In this document: positions 9,301 through 20,506 of the stretch, in pieces
How positions within the stretch are numbered: position 1 is the stretch's first letter
How the letters are laid out: every line of letters starts with the position of its first letter
Made by a program: the position numbers and the translations under genes
Notes under the pieces: generated by a model
What the model saw: only the letters and a program-made list of their open reading frames with translations
Databases searched by the model: none
Told to the model about the DNA's origin: nothing
Source: Rhizopus sp. PT2906
Taxonomy: Eukaryota > Mucoromycota > Mucoromycetes > Mucorales > Rhizopodaceae
NCBI GenBank assembly: GCA_025529335.1
Contig: JAMYHX010000614.1
Coordinates: forward strand, 1-21,187
Length of the DNA stretch: 21,187 nucleotides
Direction: 5' to 3'

Positions 9301-10751
9301 ATGAACTTGCAAACACGACTACAAGAGTGTCTCTCCATTCCACAACAAAAAGAAAAGATAGATGCCTTTAGTTCTGTATTGAACGACATTCTTCTTTCTA
9401 GTAGCAACACACAAGATTTAGAATATTATATTGACGCTGTCTTGAACGATCAAGTGGGTCTAGTCGCTTCTAGACAGCTTCTGTCTGATTTTATTGCCTT
9501 GTTTGACCAAAAGATAACAAACCATTCGACACAAAAACAACTCTTGCTTTATGCTATTGCTCGTACCCAACCTCGTTCAGTCAGCTTTGAAGAATCGGCA
9601 AGTATATAAATATTTATGAATGTATTTTTATGTTGACACATTTTTTCTCTGTTTAGTTATCACAATTAAGAGAAAAGCTAGCCGATGTTTATGAAAGTGA
9701 AGACGATTACTTGGAAGCAGCTAAAACACTGCAAGGCATTCCACTTGATTCTGGTCATCGGTACCCCCAAAAAAGAAAAATGATATACCATAGATGAACT
9801 CACGTATGAGAGTTAATATATAGAGCTGTATCTGATGAATATAGATTAAAGATATATATGCGCATAGTAAAACTACTTTTGGAAGAGGATGAGGCAATAC
9901 AGGCTGAAACTTATCTTAATCGTACAGCACTGCTCATCGCAAGCTCTAGTGACACACTATTAACTCTGACCTACAAATTATCTCAAGCGCGTATTCTTGA
10001 TGCCAAGCGCAAGTTCCTCGAGGCGTCTTCAAAGTATCATGAATTAAGCTATGTTGCTGAAATACCTGAAGACGAGAGAATATTATGCTTGTAAGACATA
10101 TATGTTGCTTTGGGGGTTTAAGGCTAATATATTCTTGATAGAACGGCAGCGGTACAATGTGCAGTACTAGCAGGCGCTGGGCCACAACGATCATGTACAT
10201 TAGCAACGTTATATAAGGACGAAAGAACACATCAACTTCCATCTTATGCTATTCTCGAAAAGACATACCTAGAACGTATCATTCGTCCAGACGAAGTGTC
10301 AGAATTCGTCAGCACGTTAAAGCCTCACCATCTGGCTCGTTTGGCTGATAATACAACCGTGTTTGACCGTGCTATCATTGAACATAATATGCTGTCAGCT
10401 TCCAAGATTTACAATAACATTCGATTGGATGAGCTGGCTACTTTATTAAACGTGTCAGTTGAGCAGGCAGAACAGGTAGCAGCACGAATGATTGGAGAAA
10501 ATAGAATGGTTGGAAGCATTGATCAATTGGAGCAGCTCATTTCGTTTGAATCAGGTGGAGCAGCACAAGAGGAGGAAACGGGTGCTGTCAGTGCAGTACC
10601 TGGTGGAGCGCAATCTAATTATCGTGTAGAACAGTCCATGTTGGAAATCATCAAGTGGGATAGAGCAATTCAAACACTCTGTCATGACCTTGACTCTGCT
10701 ATTGCCTCTATTCAAGAAAAATACCCTCAATATGCTTCAACAAAAATATAA
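9301..10751 (+). CDS. CSN4: COP9 signalosome complex subunit 4
   Basis: Four exons, 9301-9597, 9657-9760, 9824-10090 and 10142-10751, total 1278 nt and 425 residues, close to animal CSN4 (about 406). The COP9 signalosome removes NEDD8 from cullin-RING ubiquitin ligases; CSN4 is a scaffold subunit with helical repeats and a PCI domain. Family landmarks are SRQLLSDF near the N-terminus, QARILDAKRKFLEASSKYHE and LSYVAEIPEDER mid-protein, then LATLYKDERTHQL, AILEKTYLERIIR and the PCI winged-helix part with RAIIEHNMLSASKIYNNIRL. The C-terminus WDRAIQTLCHDLDSAI matches the closing helices. Relative to animals a short acidic and Gly-rich insert (AAQEEETGAVSAVPGGAQ) follows the PCI domain. Intron 1 has a GC donor; the others are GT-AG. 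The upstream in-frame codons of the CTTT tract lack an ATG, so M at 9301 is the start. Confidence 0.95.
9598..9656 (+). other. GC-AG intron 1 of CSN4
   Basis: The junction TCG|GCAAGT ... TTTAG|TTATCA (59 nt, phase 0) joins SFEES to LSQLREKLADVYE, matching the order in known CSN4 proteins. Using the GT three bases downstream of the GC would break the frame. Confidence 0.85.
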
Positions 10752-10843
10752 AGTAAACAGTTTTATTATTATTGTACATCTATTTCGTACACAAAGAGGG
10801 TATTTTTTTATATATTTGTGTATGTGGGTAAAATGCTGTTGTT
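10752..10843. other. Short convergent intergenic spacer between CSN4 and the chitin synthase gene
   Basis: Only 92 bp separate the CSN4 TAA from the stop of the oppositely oriented chitin synthase gene. The spacer is AT-rich. Transcripts of the two genes almost certainly overlap at their 3' ends unless both are cleaved within it. Confidence 0.85.
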
Positions 10844-13800
10844 TTATACCCGATTCTGTAAGACGCTTTCGATACAAGCGTTAATATAGTCTTTTCTGCT
10901 TTGCATAGAGACACCAAAGATATTCTGTAGCTCTTCACGTACTTGTTTCTTTGTAACCTTGGTGAGATCCGCAGTTTCAAGTATACGCTGTACTTGTTGC
11001 ATAATCTCCTCATTCTTGGGACCCTCCGTATTAAATCCGTCCATCATCAGCGAACGGCTACTGCCAGCCTTATTGAACTGTGATGAGTTCTGCAGGGGAA
11101 TGTATTGACCGGGCGTATTGAATTGTTGAGCAGGAGCAAATGAGGCCATGGATCGACTAGAAGGAAGCATGGACGTGCTATTGTTCGTATAAGGCATCAT
11201 GGGTGTAGAAGCGGATGAAGGGAAGATCATGCTGTTATGATCAAAGCCCATAGTTTGACGTGCTTGTTGTTGTTGAGCGACACTTCGTGACGATGAATGA
11301 ACACTCATGTTGTCAGGCATCATCATCATACCAGAAGCAGCGCCATACACAGAACCAGGTCCAGGACGAGGATAATTGCCTCGGCTTCCGTGGGTATAAC
11401 CACTGCTCTGAGAGACATTATCACTCCAATGGTCCTCTGACAGTATTTGTTGTTCATATTCTGACCATTTCATGGTAGGAATGGATTTAGGATCAAATGT
11501 GCCTTCATCAGCCGTGACAGCCACCTTCTTGCCCTTTTCACCAACAACGATACGTGTGTTACCCCATGAAAAGTCGTCAAAGTGCCAGTAAGCATAGATG
11601 GGAATATAGAATGAAAAGACAGGCATGGCAAATAAGGAAACAATCATCCACATGATAAATTCCCAACGACCCTTGATGATAAACAACAAAGCTTGAAGAC
11701 CATAAGTACCGGCGATCGTAGCAATGGAAATGATAGGCACACTGCCTTCCCAAGTAGCCAAGGTATAAATCAAGTAGCCCAAATAACCCAAGAGTGCAGG
11801 CATGACTGCTGTACTGATTAAATCAAGTAAAACGACAAAACGCATCGAGAAACAGCAGAAACCACAAAGACGAGGTAAGAAGACAAGTTCGCCCAAGTTA
11901 TGGATCGTAGAGTTGATCCATCGACGACGTTGAGAGACCAAGACGGACCATGTGTCAGGAGCATTCGTCTTACATTGAGCATCTGAATTAAACTTGGTCT
12001 TGAAATTAGCAAAATGTTTCAATAATAATGTGGTCAGATAACGATCTTCACCAAGATGTAGCAAGTTCTTCTTGTGTAGTGTATCGACAACATTCACAGA
12101 GTAATCGGCAATGATTTCGTTGCTGATAAAGAGAGCACGCTTACCATCGACAGTACGGATACGATACATGGTAAAACAACCTGGAAGACAACTGACAGTG
12201 GAAAAGAGGGATTCAAACGACTTGATAAGGTGATGGGATACGAAGTATTCGTATACTTGAATCATTGTTACCCAAGTATCCTTCTCGTTTGCGAGGGTTG
12301 TCTCACCACAGATACCAATGATCTTTGAATCATGCACCGCGCTTGAAACAAGGTAATTGAGACCATCTGGCATCACTTCTGTATCTGCGTCAACCATGAG
12401 AACAAACTCGTAGAATTCCGGACTGACACCAATAACATTCTTCATCTGATGATAGATCTCGAGCTGTAGAGGATTCATAGGCGCATCATAGTGAACACGG
12501 TTGAGGAATTGCATGAGGACCAGCTGAGAGTCTCGCTTACCACGATTACCTGGCTTCTGGCGTTCACGAGGATTACCACACTTAACCACGACGATGTAAG
12601 GCACGACATGACCCGCCACTTCATACAAGCCAGAATAGATCTTTCCCATATTGTGCTGCTTGCTTCCTTCACCAACAGAGACAAAAGACAGAGGCTCAGG
12701 ATCCACTTGGGGATCGACACCCAAGATGTCAAGGACAATACGAGGTGTAGGTCGATCGTTACCACTACCCACGATCATACCGTCACAGATGACGAATAAC
12801 AATTTACGCTTGTCATCGTAATGAAGTCGAGCAATGGAGTCTATGGTCTTTCGTAGTGATTCTTCGTCTTCAGTATAACATGTCACTTGACAAATGACAA
12901 ACTTATCGTGTTCTTCGGGCGCTCGCTTACCGCCGAATCGAATAGCGGCTACAAACTTGAAGACAATGACGGCAGCCAAAAGACAAGTGACAACAAGCAA
13001 GAGGTACTCTGAGAATTGGCATTTGGCTGAATTTCTTGAATCGACGTAGCCTACAAAGAACAGGTTTCGAAGACAGACGAGCTCTCGTTGCAGACTTGCT
13101 TGGTCAAGGCTCAAGCTGTAAAAAGCGTTGGTAATATCTTGTCCCGAGTGCTGCTGAAATAGATCAACCACTTGTTGGTTCAAAAAGTTTGTATTGATAT
13201 CTGCAGGTGGTGTCGTTCCAGGAGGGCCACGCGCGTATCGTCCACCCATAGTATAAGAAGTGAGGTCGTAGATTCTGTCGTTAACAACAGCCCAGATACG
13301 CAAAGTCTTGATACCATTGATGGTCGTGGCTGACGAAGCTTGATCTGAGATAGCCTTGTATTCATAACCCATATTTCCCACCTTGTAGTTCTTTCGGAGC
13401 ATTGTCATCTGATCATAGTACCAGTTGGGGTTGTAGACATCAGATGAGTATCTAAAGTCGTGGTATTGGCCGTTTGTGTCTGTCAGGTTGATCTGGTAAT
13501 CTAAGGAGACAAACTCTGACACACCTGGACATAAAGCAGATACCTGAACGGGGAACAAGTTGGTCACATCTTGTCCACCATATTCCATCACGGATGAGGT
13601 AGGTACGAGGTTCATAGGATAATGATGCGGCGCGAATTTGGTAAGATCAAATACTTCACCGCGTATAGCAACATACGCGCCCTTGGAGTTAGTTTTGTCA
13701 TGACTCGCTAATTCGGCAGGCGAATATATATGTTGTTTGGGACAGATCACTTCACTAAAGAAGACCAAGAACCAGATAACAAAGGCACACATCAAAAAGA

Positions 13801-16594
13801 TAATCATACACAGCGTCACTTTTTCGCGCCAGGCGACACGAATATCCTTACGCTTCATTCGACCACACCAGACCAAGAATTTGGAAGGAATCCACCAAGT
13901 GCAAAAATAGACAAAGAATAACCAGCGCTTTCGGCCTGCGCTCATCTTGGTTTCGTCCTCTTCTGTTTCATTTATGTTTTCTACCACGGGTGCCTGTTGA
14001 GGAATGAGCGCTAATCCTCCTTGGTGGCTACCGTACGATTCTGATCCATAGAATGACCCTTCTTGCTCCATGTATTGACCAGATTCGTCTTCTGAATAGT
14101 ATGAGCCGTGATCATTGTCGTAGTAATTTTGAGGGGGCAGAGGAAGACCTGCAGCTGCTGCAGCTGCTGCAAATGGATGTGATACACTGGCTGTGTCTCC
14201 TTCTTTATTGATGTCTTTGGCTTGACGTTGCTCGACCTTCTCGTACGAACGTAGTTTATCTTCCAATTCTCTCCATGCGATTGCACTCAAAAAGACCTAA
14301 AAGAAATAGAAATAAATACAAAAAACATACAGAGATCACAAAAGTAGTTACCTTGTTTTGTGTAATAGACATGTTGGGAGCTGTCCAACCCATGATACCA
14401 GCAGCCATTTCACATTGAGAGCGAAGTAGTCGTGTGGTATCTAATCCTTCAAACAGATGTCCATAATGTTCTAAAAACTCTTGATGATCATACGATTCAA
14501 CATACTGTATATTGGGGAGTTGAAGCAGTGATGGTATCTTGAACATATCTATTTGAGACTGCACCAACTTGGTGTCAAAGTTGCCGGATTCTTTAAGTTT
14601 TGGCAATATGCAGTAGACGACCCATAGCTTAGCTTCCCCAAGTGATTCAATCAATTCATCCAACGCAGATTGTATTTGTGCCAGGACAGTGGTTGGACCT
14701 GTACCATCGGATCCTCCCTTTTCGTTACTGCCATTATTACCATTTGTTCTACGCGTCGATTTGCGCTGAGAGGGTGCTCTCATCGGCTTGGCTGATTGTT
14801 GAGCCGAAATGATCGCAGTGGTATGTTTGGGGTGGCTTTGCGTTTTTACATTAGCAAACAATTCTACGATAAATGAGTTCCAAGAGGGCTGTACGTCCAT
14901 TCCGCCCTTAAAGAGAGATAAAAAGTCGACAGAGATCTGATTGTTGTTTTGTGCGATAAAGCCTTCGGTGGAGTATTCGATAGGTGTATTTCCAAAGTGC
15001 TGAACGACGAAATGACGAGCGTTTGTGTCTGAATTCTTGACAGAAAAGGCAGGATGTGTTGAGTTGAATTTGATGATGGAGTCCATGATGTTGTTGTCAG
15101 TGTATGCACGCTTAGATACGTCTGTCATCGTGTTCACTTCGTGGCAGATACCCTTGGGCCTGGTCAAGAGATCTAAGGCTGTTGATTGATAGTTGATATC
15201 GGGTACATGAATACCTTCAGCCCTGAAAACATCTGTTTCCACCTCGAACAGAGTTTGATCCATATATTGTTGTATGCGTTCATTGACTAAGTTGACACAA
15301 AGTTGTTCAAAGCCTGCTACTGGGTAATACGATTGAAGACCTGGGAAATCTAAGATGCCGATAAAGCTGTTAAATTCCTCTGTGCAGGTCTTGCTATTGA
15401 TTTTTTCAACGATCCAAGAGAACAAGAGGGAATAGAGCACTTGGCATAGTTCATCACGCTGTTCAGCAGCTTGCTGTGCATTTAAAATTAAAGTAGTAAT
15501 GTCCTTGCGGATCATCGTCGTTTTAAATGTCAGTACATTTTCAAGCGCATGAGGATCGAGACCCAGGAAATCAGCGACAAGATCAAGTAACTCGGCATTT
15601 TTGACAAAAGCGGCTTCCTGTGTACCGGTACCGGTTGGGTCTACGAAGCTAAGGTTACCAAGATGGAGTATAGTAGCGACCAACTGGATCACTCTTCCAA
15701 TCTGTTCCTTTTTGAAGCCCAAGTGTTTCATGGCAACCTTTAGATCTTCAAAGCGCTGAGCGTCCGTTGGTAATACAGGCCTCTTGAATTTTTGCAAATA
15801 GGGGTAGCTTGATGGATCGGTTAGCTGCAGAGTGGACCTTTCATCTGGAGATACACCAGCTAATAAATAATAAAATATATTGAAATTTCCATCCGAAGCA
15901 GTCGTTATACTAGAGTTTGTAACACGAGAAGATTCCAAGGAATAATGAAGTGTCTTTGAACCCACCATTCTGCCTCTTTCATTGAACTGAATTTCACCGT
16001 AGTAACTAAAACGAGATGCTGATGAGCTTGTATTTGTCTGGCAATGACCGAAGGCTTCGAGCACTTTTTGTGATTCTATAATTTGCGTTTGTACTTTGGA
16101 TTCCTTCTTATGACTACTCAGTCGTACAAGGTGGCGGATGGTCAATCTACGAATTTCGGACTTGCCGCTGCCGGCTACTCCCCTAATTATATATAACAAT
16201 CAAAATTAATGTCAAAGTTATCTTGTGTGTTTTTTTTTTTTTTTTTTTTGGCTTACTTTAACATGATCGCTTGATCACTTCCTGTTCTTCTCATATGAAA
16301 ATAGGCTCGATTGATAAGATCGAACAAGTGAGGATCAGGTGTTTGCTTATGTCCTGTTGCATCTTTATATGCTGCTACATATTCTAAACTTGCTTGATCA
16401 TCATTCATCGGTAATTCTTTCAATGGATTTAAAGCAATGATATGACGAGAACCGATATTGGTGTATATCTTGAGCTCATTATATCTTGAGCGTAGACAGC
16501 TAGTGATGCTTTCACTTGATGTATTTGATAAAGTAGACACATCTATTCTATTTGAATCATCTTCTTTTAAATTTGATTTTCTTGACTTCTTCAT
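10844..16594 (-). CDS. Class V-type chitin synthase with N-terminal myosin-like motor domain
   Basis: Three exons, 16594-16257, 16182-14352 and 14296-10844, encode 1873 residues. The enzyme polymerises N-acetylglucosamine from UDP-GlcNAc into chitin at the plasma membrane of growing tips. Residues from about 30 to 730 form a myosin-like head with a P-loop GVAGSGKSE at 114-122 and a switch II-like LDFPGLQSY. Two membrane segments follow (about 847-867 and 883-903), then a cytochrome b5-like region (YVAIRGEVFDLTKFAPHHYP). The GT2 chitin synthase domain has DAD at 1359-1361, EDRY at 1473-1476 and the catalytic QRRRW at 1512-1516, followed by several membrane spans. After a Gln/Ser/Pro/Met-rich linker the C-terminus is a DEK_C-type domain (about 1815-1873), as expected for this class. 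Both introns are GT-AG (74 and 55 nt). I chose the ATG at 16594 because the longer in-frame start at 16744 would translate the pyrimidine-rich leader into a Phe/Ser run. The motor ATP-binding motifs are degenerate. Confidence 0.94.
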
Positions 16595-17523
16595 TTTCTT
16601 TTTCGTAGAAGAAGAGTAAAGAAAAAGAAAAGAAAAAGAAAAAAGAGAGAAAAAAAAAAAACGAGTTTGAAGGATCTTGAATTTCTTTCTCTTTTGCCCA
16701 TTTTTTTCTATTACAGCACAACAGATTTCTTTGTGTAATACCAAGAATAATTTTTTGGAGTTGGTAATACCACTAACTTAATTAATATGGAAAGTTTATT
16801 TTAAGCAGCATTTGTTCCAGAAATACTCTCCCAAAAAAGGAAAGTGTAGAATTGGTTCAATAGGCCACGAGAGAAAGAAAGGTCTCGCCTTGATCGCAAA
16901 AATAATAGGATGTAAGGCTTATTTATTTATATTGTTTAAAGGAAAAAAGAAATCTTGTGTGTTGACTCAATGTTGTAAAAAGAAGGCTATTTCCATTTTA
17001 AGTAATTTTTGACGCCCTTTTCTTCTTCATCTCACATTATTTAATACAAATTATTCAGGGCACAGTTTAATGGTATATTTTTTACAGTTGTTATTGCTTT
17101 TTAATTGTTTGATTCATTGAAATATACAATAAAGTAGTACCTTGAGTTCTAAGCAGTAGGTCAGTCTTTTATCCAAAACGGTTTTGCTTATTTCAATATC
17201 ATTCTTTTGCCTTTCTTAAGGAGTGATATCTTGTTGTAGCTTCCTAGGAAAAAGACAAGACTATGCAGTAACCCCATGCGCATTAGTCTTGTTCAAAAGA
17301 TGAAGCCTAGAAAAAAACGCATCTTTTGTATGCATATAGACTACTTTTACATCAAGATACTCAATCCTGGCAATAATAATAATAATAATAAAAAAAAAAT
17401 AGGGTGAAAGAATAAAAAGGGCACTGGATTGAATGCCAAAAATAGATTTTATTTTTTTTTGTATATAAAGTAATACGATATTAAGGTAACTATATTAAAC
17501 ATAAAAATAAACATCCTTTGAGG
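16595..17523. promoter_or_regulatory. Chitin synthase upstream region and 3' flank of the next gene
   Basis: Next to the chitin synthase start the minus strand carries a pyrimidine tract of about 55 bases (purines on plus at 16606-16661), probably leader or core promoter. The rest is AT-rich with no supportable gene; the 66-codon frame at 16812-17012 is Lys/Ile-rich and has no coding signature. An AAT microsatellite lies at 17372-17390. The part near 17400-17523 is the 3' flank of the Gln/His-rich gene and contains A/T runs on that gene's downstream side. Confidence 0.5.
17372..17390. repeat. (AAT)6 microsatellite followed by an A run
   Basis: Six AAT units followed by nine A residues, intergenic, with no gene context beyond lying 3' of the Gln/His-rich gene. 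Confidence 0.85.
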
Positions 17524-19633
17524 CTATGCTCCAACTGCTCCACCTTCAACAAGTGTATACTTTGACGACGAACGGTGACAGTGGTGATGCTTTTTGTGTA
17601 CTTTCTTATGATGCTCCTTGTGGCAATGGTGTGCGTGATGATTATGATGACAATCGTTCAGATAATACAAGTACACGGGTGCACCTGTTGTCATGGCTGT
17701 CGTCTCCTTGGCTGTCTTGGTTTCTTTCTTTATGGCACACTTTGTACCAAACGTATTCATCACTCCCAACACGCGATGACAACCAGGCTGAACATCGGTC
17801 AGTAAGCTTGATAAATTAGGTACAGAATAGATGGAACGGCTTAATTGCATGTCTTCCAATTCTCGCTTCAGTTTGATCGGCAATTTAAAACTCGTCTTTT
17901 CATTATCCTCCATGTGTTCATTTGGCTCTTCTTTCAGTATGAGCGTACTTGTCGAGGACCTCGCTGATTTATTGACCTTGACTGTCGTTGGTGATAACAG
18001 ACTCTCTTCATCATACATGTCTTCTTCATCATTGTTTTGTTCATTTTGATATTTTACAAATTCAGGGGTAAATGGCGATGAGGGAACCACGTGCGGTATG
18101 ACCACCGATTTATTATTAGGGCTGTTACTATTATTATGACCGCAATGGTGATCATGATGGTGATTGTGATGGTGAGCATCATGGCAATTCTGTTTATGCT
18201 TATGAGTACCATTGCTTCGTTCATATAATGGACGATGTGCTGGCTTAGATTTATGATTAGCTGTAGAAGCTGCAGCTGCAGCTGCCGCCGTTGCTGCTGC
18301 TTTAGCCATCTCAAGTGAAGACTGCTGCAGTTTGTGGATTTGTTGCTGCTGTAATAAAATTTGTTGTTGTTGTTGCTGCTGCTGAAGCTGCTGTTGCTGT
18401 ATCATAAGTTGCTGCTGCTGCTGTAGCTGCTGTAACTGCTGTTGCTGCTGAACAATGACCTGCTGTTGACGTCTTTGTATCTCCTGCTGGAATTGTAACT
18501 CTTGCTGTCTCTTTATTTCTTGTAGCTCAATTTTCAGCTTCATTTCTTCTTGCTGTTGTTGTCTTATTATCTGCTGTTGCTCTTGCATTGCTTGAGGGAA
18601 GCTAGGGTATGCAGAGACGGATCGGTTGATCTGGAATTTCTTACTGCCTGTAGACACTTGTTTTTTTTCGTCTTCCTCGGTTGTCACAGGTAGCGTATGT
18701 ACAGGTGATTGGACAAAAGATTGACGAATGAATGAAGGGGATGAAGGTAGAGGTGGATGTCTTGTCAATACAGTTATATCAGACTGTGTCTGTTACAAGG
18801 GAAAAATAAGAATCATAATAAAAAAAGAAATTAGAAAAACTTACCTGGATTGGCATCATGTTGGTTAGAACGGACGTCGATCGAACAAGCCTGCCCTGAG
18901 GCTGTATTGACGGAAAGGGACTGTTATTACTGGGTATGATAAATGATTGTGATTGAACAAGAGTTCTAGGTTTTTCAGAAAACATCACAGGCAGAGAGGG
19001 CGAAGGACTGATTCCCTCCTGTTTAAAGGAAGCCAGTGTCTTCCTGACTTCTTGCCGATGCCTTTCTTTCATACGATTCATCAGTGTTTTATTCGAGAGA
19101 AGTGTAGAAGGTCTTTGTCTAAGCACCGGATGTGGTTGAACTTGAGTCCGTTGTTGCACTTCTGAATCAGAATCGCTATCGTCATCATCACTATGAATAT
19201 TTGGCTGATTGGTAAATGAAATAAGGGGTCTAGGAGGCACGACCTTTGTCTCTGATGCAGGTATAACAGCAGTATTAGTAGGAACAACAGGTGCATTATC
19301 ATTAGGTGTAGTGGGGGAATTCGCAGACGAAGGACTCTGTGGAGCTTGATCAAACTGTAATAAAGGAGTCCTCAATGGCCTTGGAGCGGGCGATGAAGAG
19401 CGAACAGGGGAAGTAGGTCGACATGAATCATTTAGTGTAGTAAATGATGAAGCAGCCAATTCTTGCATAATATCGTCCATTAAGCTCGTTTCCAATGGTT
19501 TCGGAATTATAGTAGGGGAAGAGTAATTGAATTCATGAAGAATAGAGGCTCGATCTGGCTCGGTAACAGGATTTGCCGGGGAAGACTTTTGTCCTTGCTT
19601 TCGGGACGACTTTTTGAAGTTGAGTAAGCCCAT
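17524..19633 (-). CDS. Hypothetical Gln-, Ala- and His-rich low-complexity protein
   Basis: Two exons, 19633-18845 and 18789-17524, joined over a 55-nt GT-AG intron, encode 684 residues. I do not recognise the family. In order: a basic N-terminus (MGLLNFKKSSRKQ), a Ser/Pro-rich region with a helix-like LMDDIMQELA near residue 50, an acidic DDDDSDSDSE near 190, and a basic helix MKERHRQEVRKTLASFKQEG. A Gln-rich, probably coiled-coil region (about 330-420) and a poly-Ala tract (about 424-442) follow. There are two His/Cys-rich segments, about 456-482 (CHDAHHHNHHHDHHCGH) and about 640-670 (CHHNHHAHHCHKEHHKK). The C-terminus ends SKYTLVEGGAVGA, which looks more constrained than the rest. The His/Cys clusters could bind Zn, Ni or Cu; Q-rich and disordered regions suit a scaffold or regulator. 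The ATG at 19633 is preferred because the longer start at 19750 reads through the pyrimidine leader as a false membrane segment. Confidence 0.75.
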
Positions 19634-20506
19634 GTATTTGGAATGAATAAAGTTATAAAGAAAGAAAGAGAAGAAGAAGAAGATTAAGGAAAAAAAATAC
19701 GAGTTAATATATGCACCGAGTACTATATATGGTGGTTTATCATCGCCCATTTGTTCTTATAGAAGAAAGTATATATATGTATATCGTCTTTGTGTGTGCC
19801 TCCTAAATTTTATATATCTTGAATTGATGAAAATGTATGTGTAATGCATTGCAGTGTACTATATTTGTTATGCTTTTTGTTACTTTTTCCTTGCCACTTT
19901 TTTCCTTTCAAAGTTATTCCCCTTTATTTATTGTTCTTCGCCCTTTTCATAATGTTTTGTTTCCTCCTAAGCATGTTTCATGGCTTTATATTTAAATCAT
20001 CATATGCACACTCCCTGAGATGATGCTTCATGTAAATCCTTTTAAAGTTAAGATTGCACCCAACCAAGCCTACGTGAATAAACAAAAAACTAATATAGAC
20101 ATATACTAATTCTGGATTGATCTGTACAGGCGGACTGTTGTATTGACTTTAGTGTGTGATGTGCGTATTTTGGATATTTAGCACTTCATTAGCCACACAC
20201 ACACACCCGAACAAGATAAGGCAAGTCATTATTATAATGCATAGACTGGCCATTGATAAAACATGGTAGATGGTATGCTTAAAATAGATTTATTCATTCA
20301 AAAAAAAAAAGAAAGCATGATACTTTTTTATAAGTTTCTGTAATCTTTATTCTCCCATTTTCATCCTTCTTATCCCTCCTTCTTTTTTTTCCCTCACTGT
20401 CAGTTACTTGTTTATTACTATTAGAGCTCATGATAAATAACCTTAAACATTGATAGAAACAGACATATAAAAAAAAAGAGATAACTTTATATGTTTATTA
20501 CTGTAT
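19634..20506. promoter_or_regulatory. Upstream region of the Gln/His-rich gene and 3' flank of the eIF5 gene
   Basis: The minus strand just before 19633 is pyrimidine-rich (purines on plus at about 19657-19698), and TA-rich blocks (TATATATGTATATC near 19772) lie farther upstream, possible core-promoter elements. The middle is AT-rich with no supportable gene. A short AC repeat lies near 20194-20206. The end next to 20507 is the 3' flank of the eIF5 gene. Confidence 0.5.

Noticed and set aside
16595..16744. Upstream in-frame start adding 50 residues to the chitin synthase
   Set aside because: The added stretch is mostly Phe/Ser/Leu from the pyrimidine leader; MKKSRKSN at 16594 is preferred.
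17526..18049. Plus-strand open frames across the Gln/His-rich gene
   Set aside because: They are antisense shadows of the minus-strand exon, whose frame is continuous for 422 codons and joins cleanly to exon 1.
18300..18600. CAG/CTG-like repeated units as a CRISPR or satellite array
   Set aside because: They are Gln codons within a continuous open frame with irregular codon choice; there are no spacers or regular repeat units.
19634..19750. Upstream in-frame start giving the Gln/His-rich protein an N-terminal membrane segment
   Set aside because: The hydrophobic segment is the translation of a pyrimidine tract of the kind that precedes other gene starts here; MGLLNFKK at 19633 is the more natural start.
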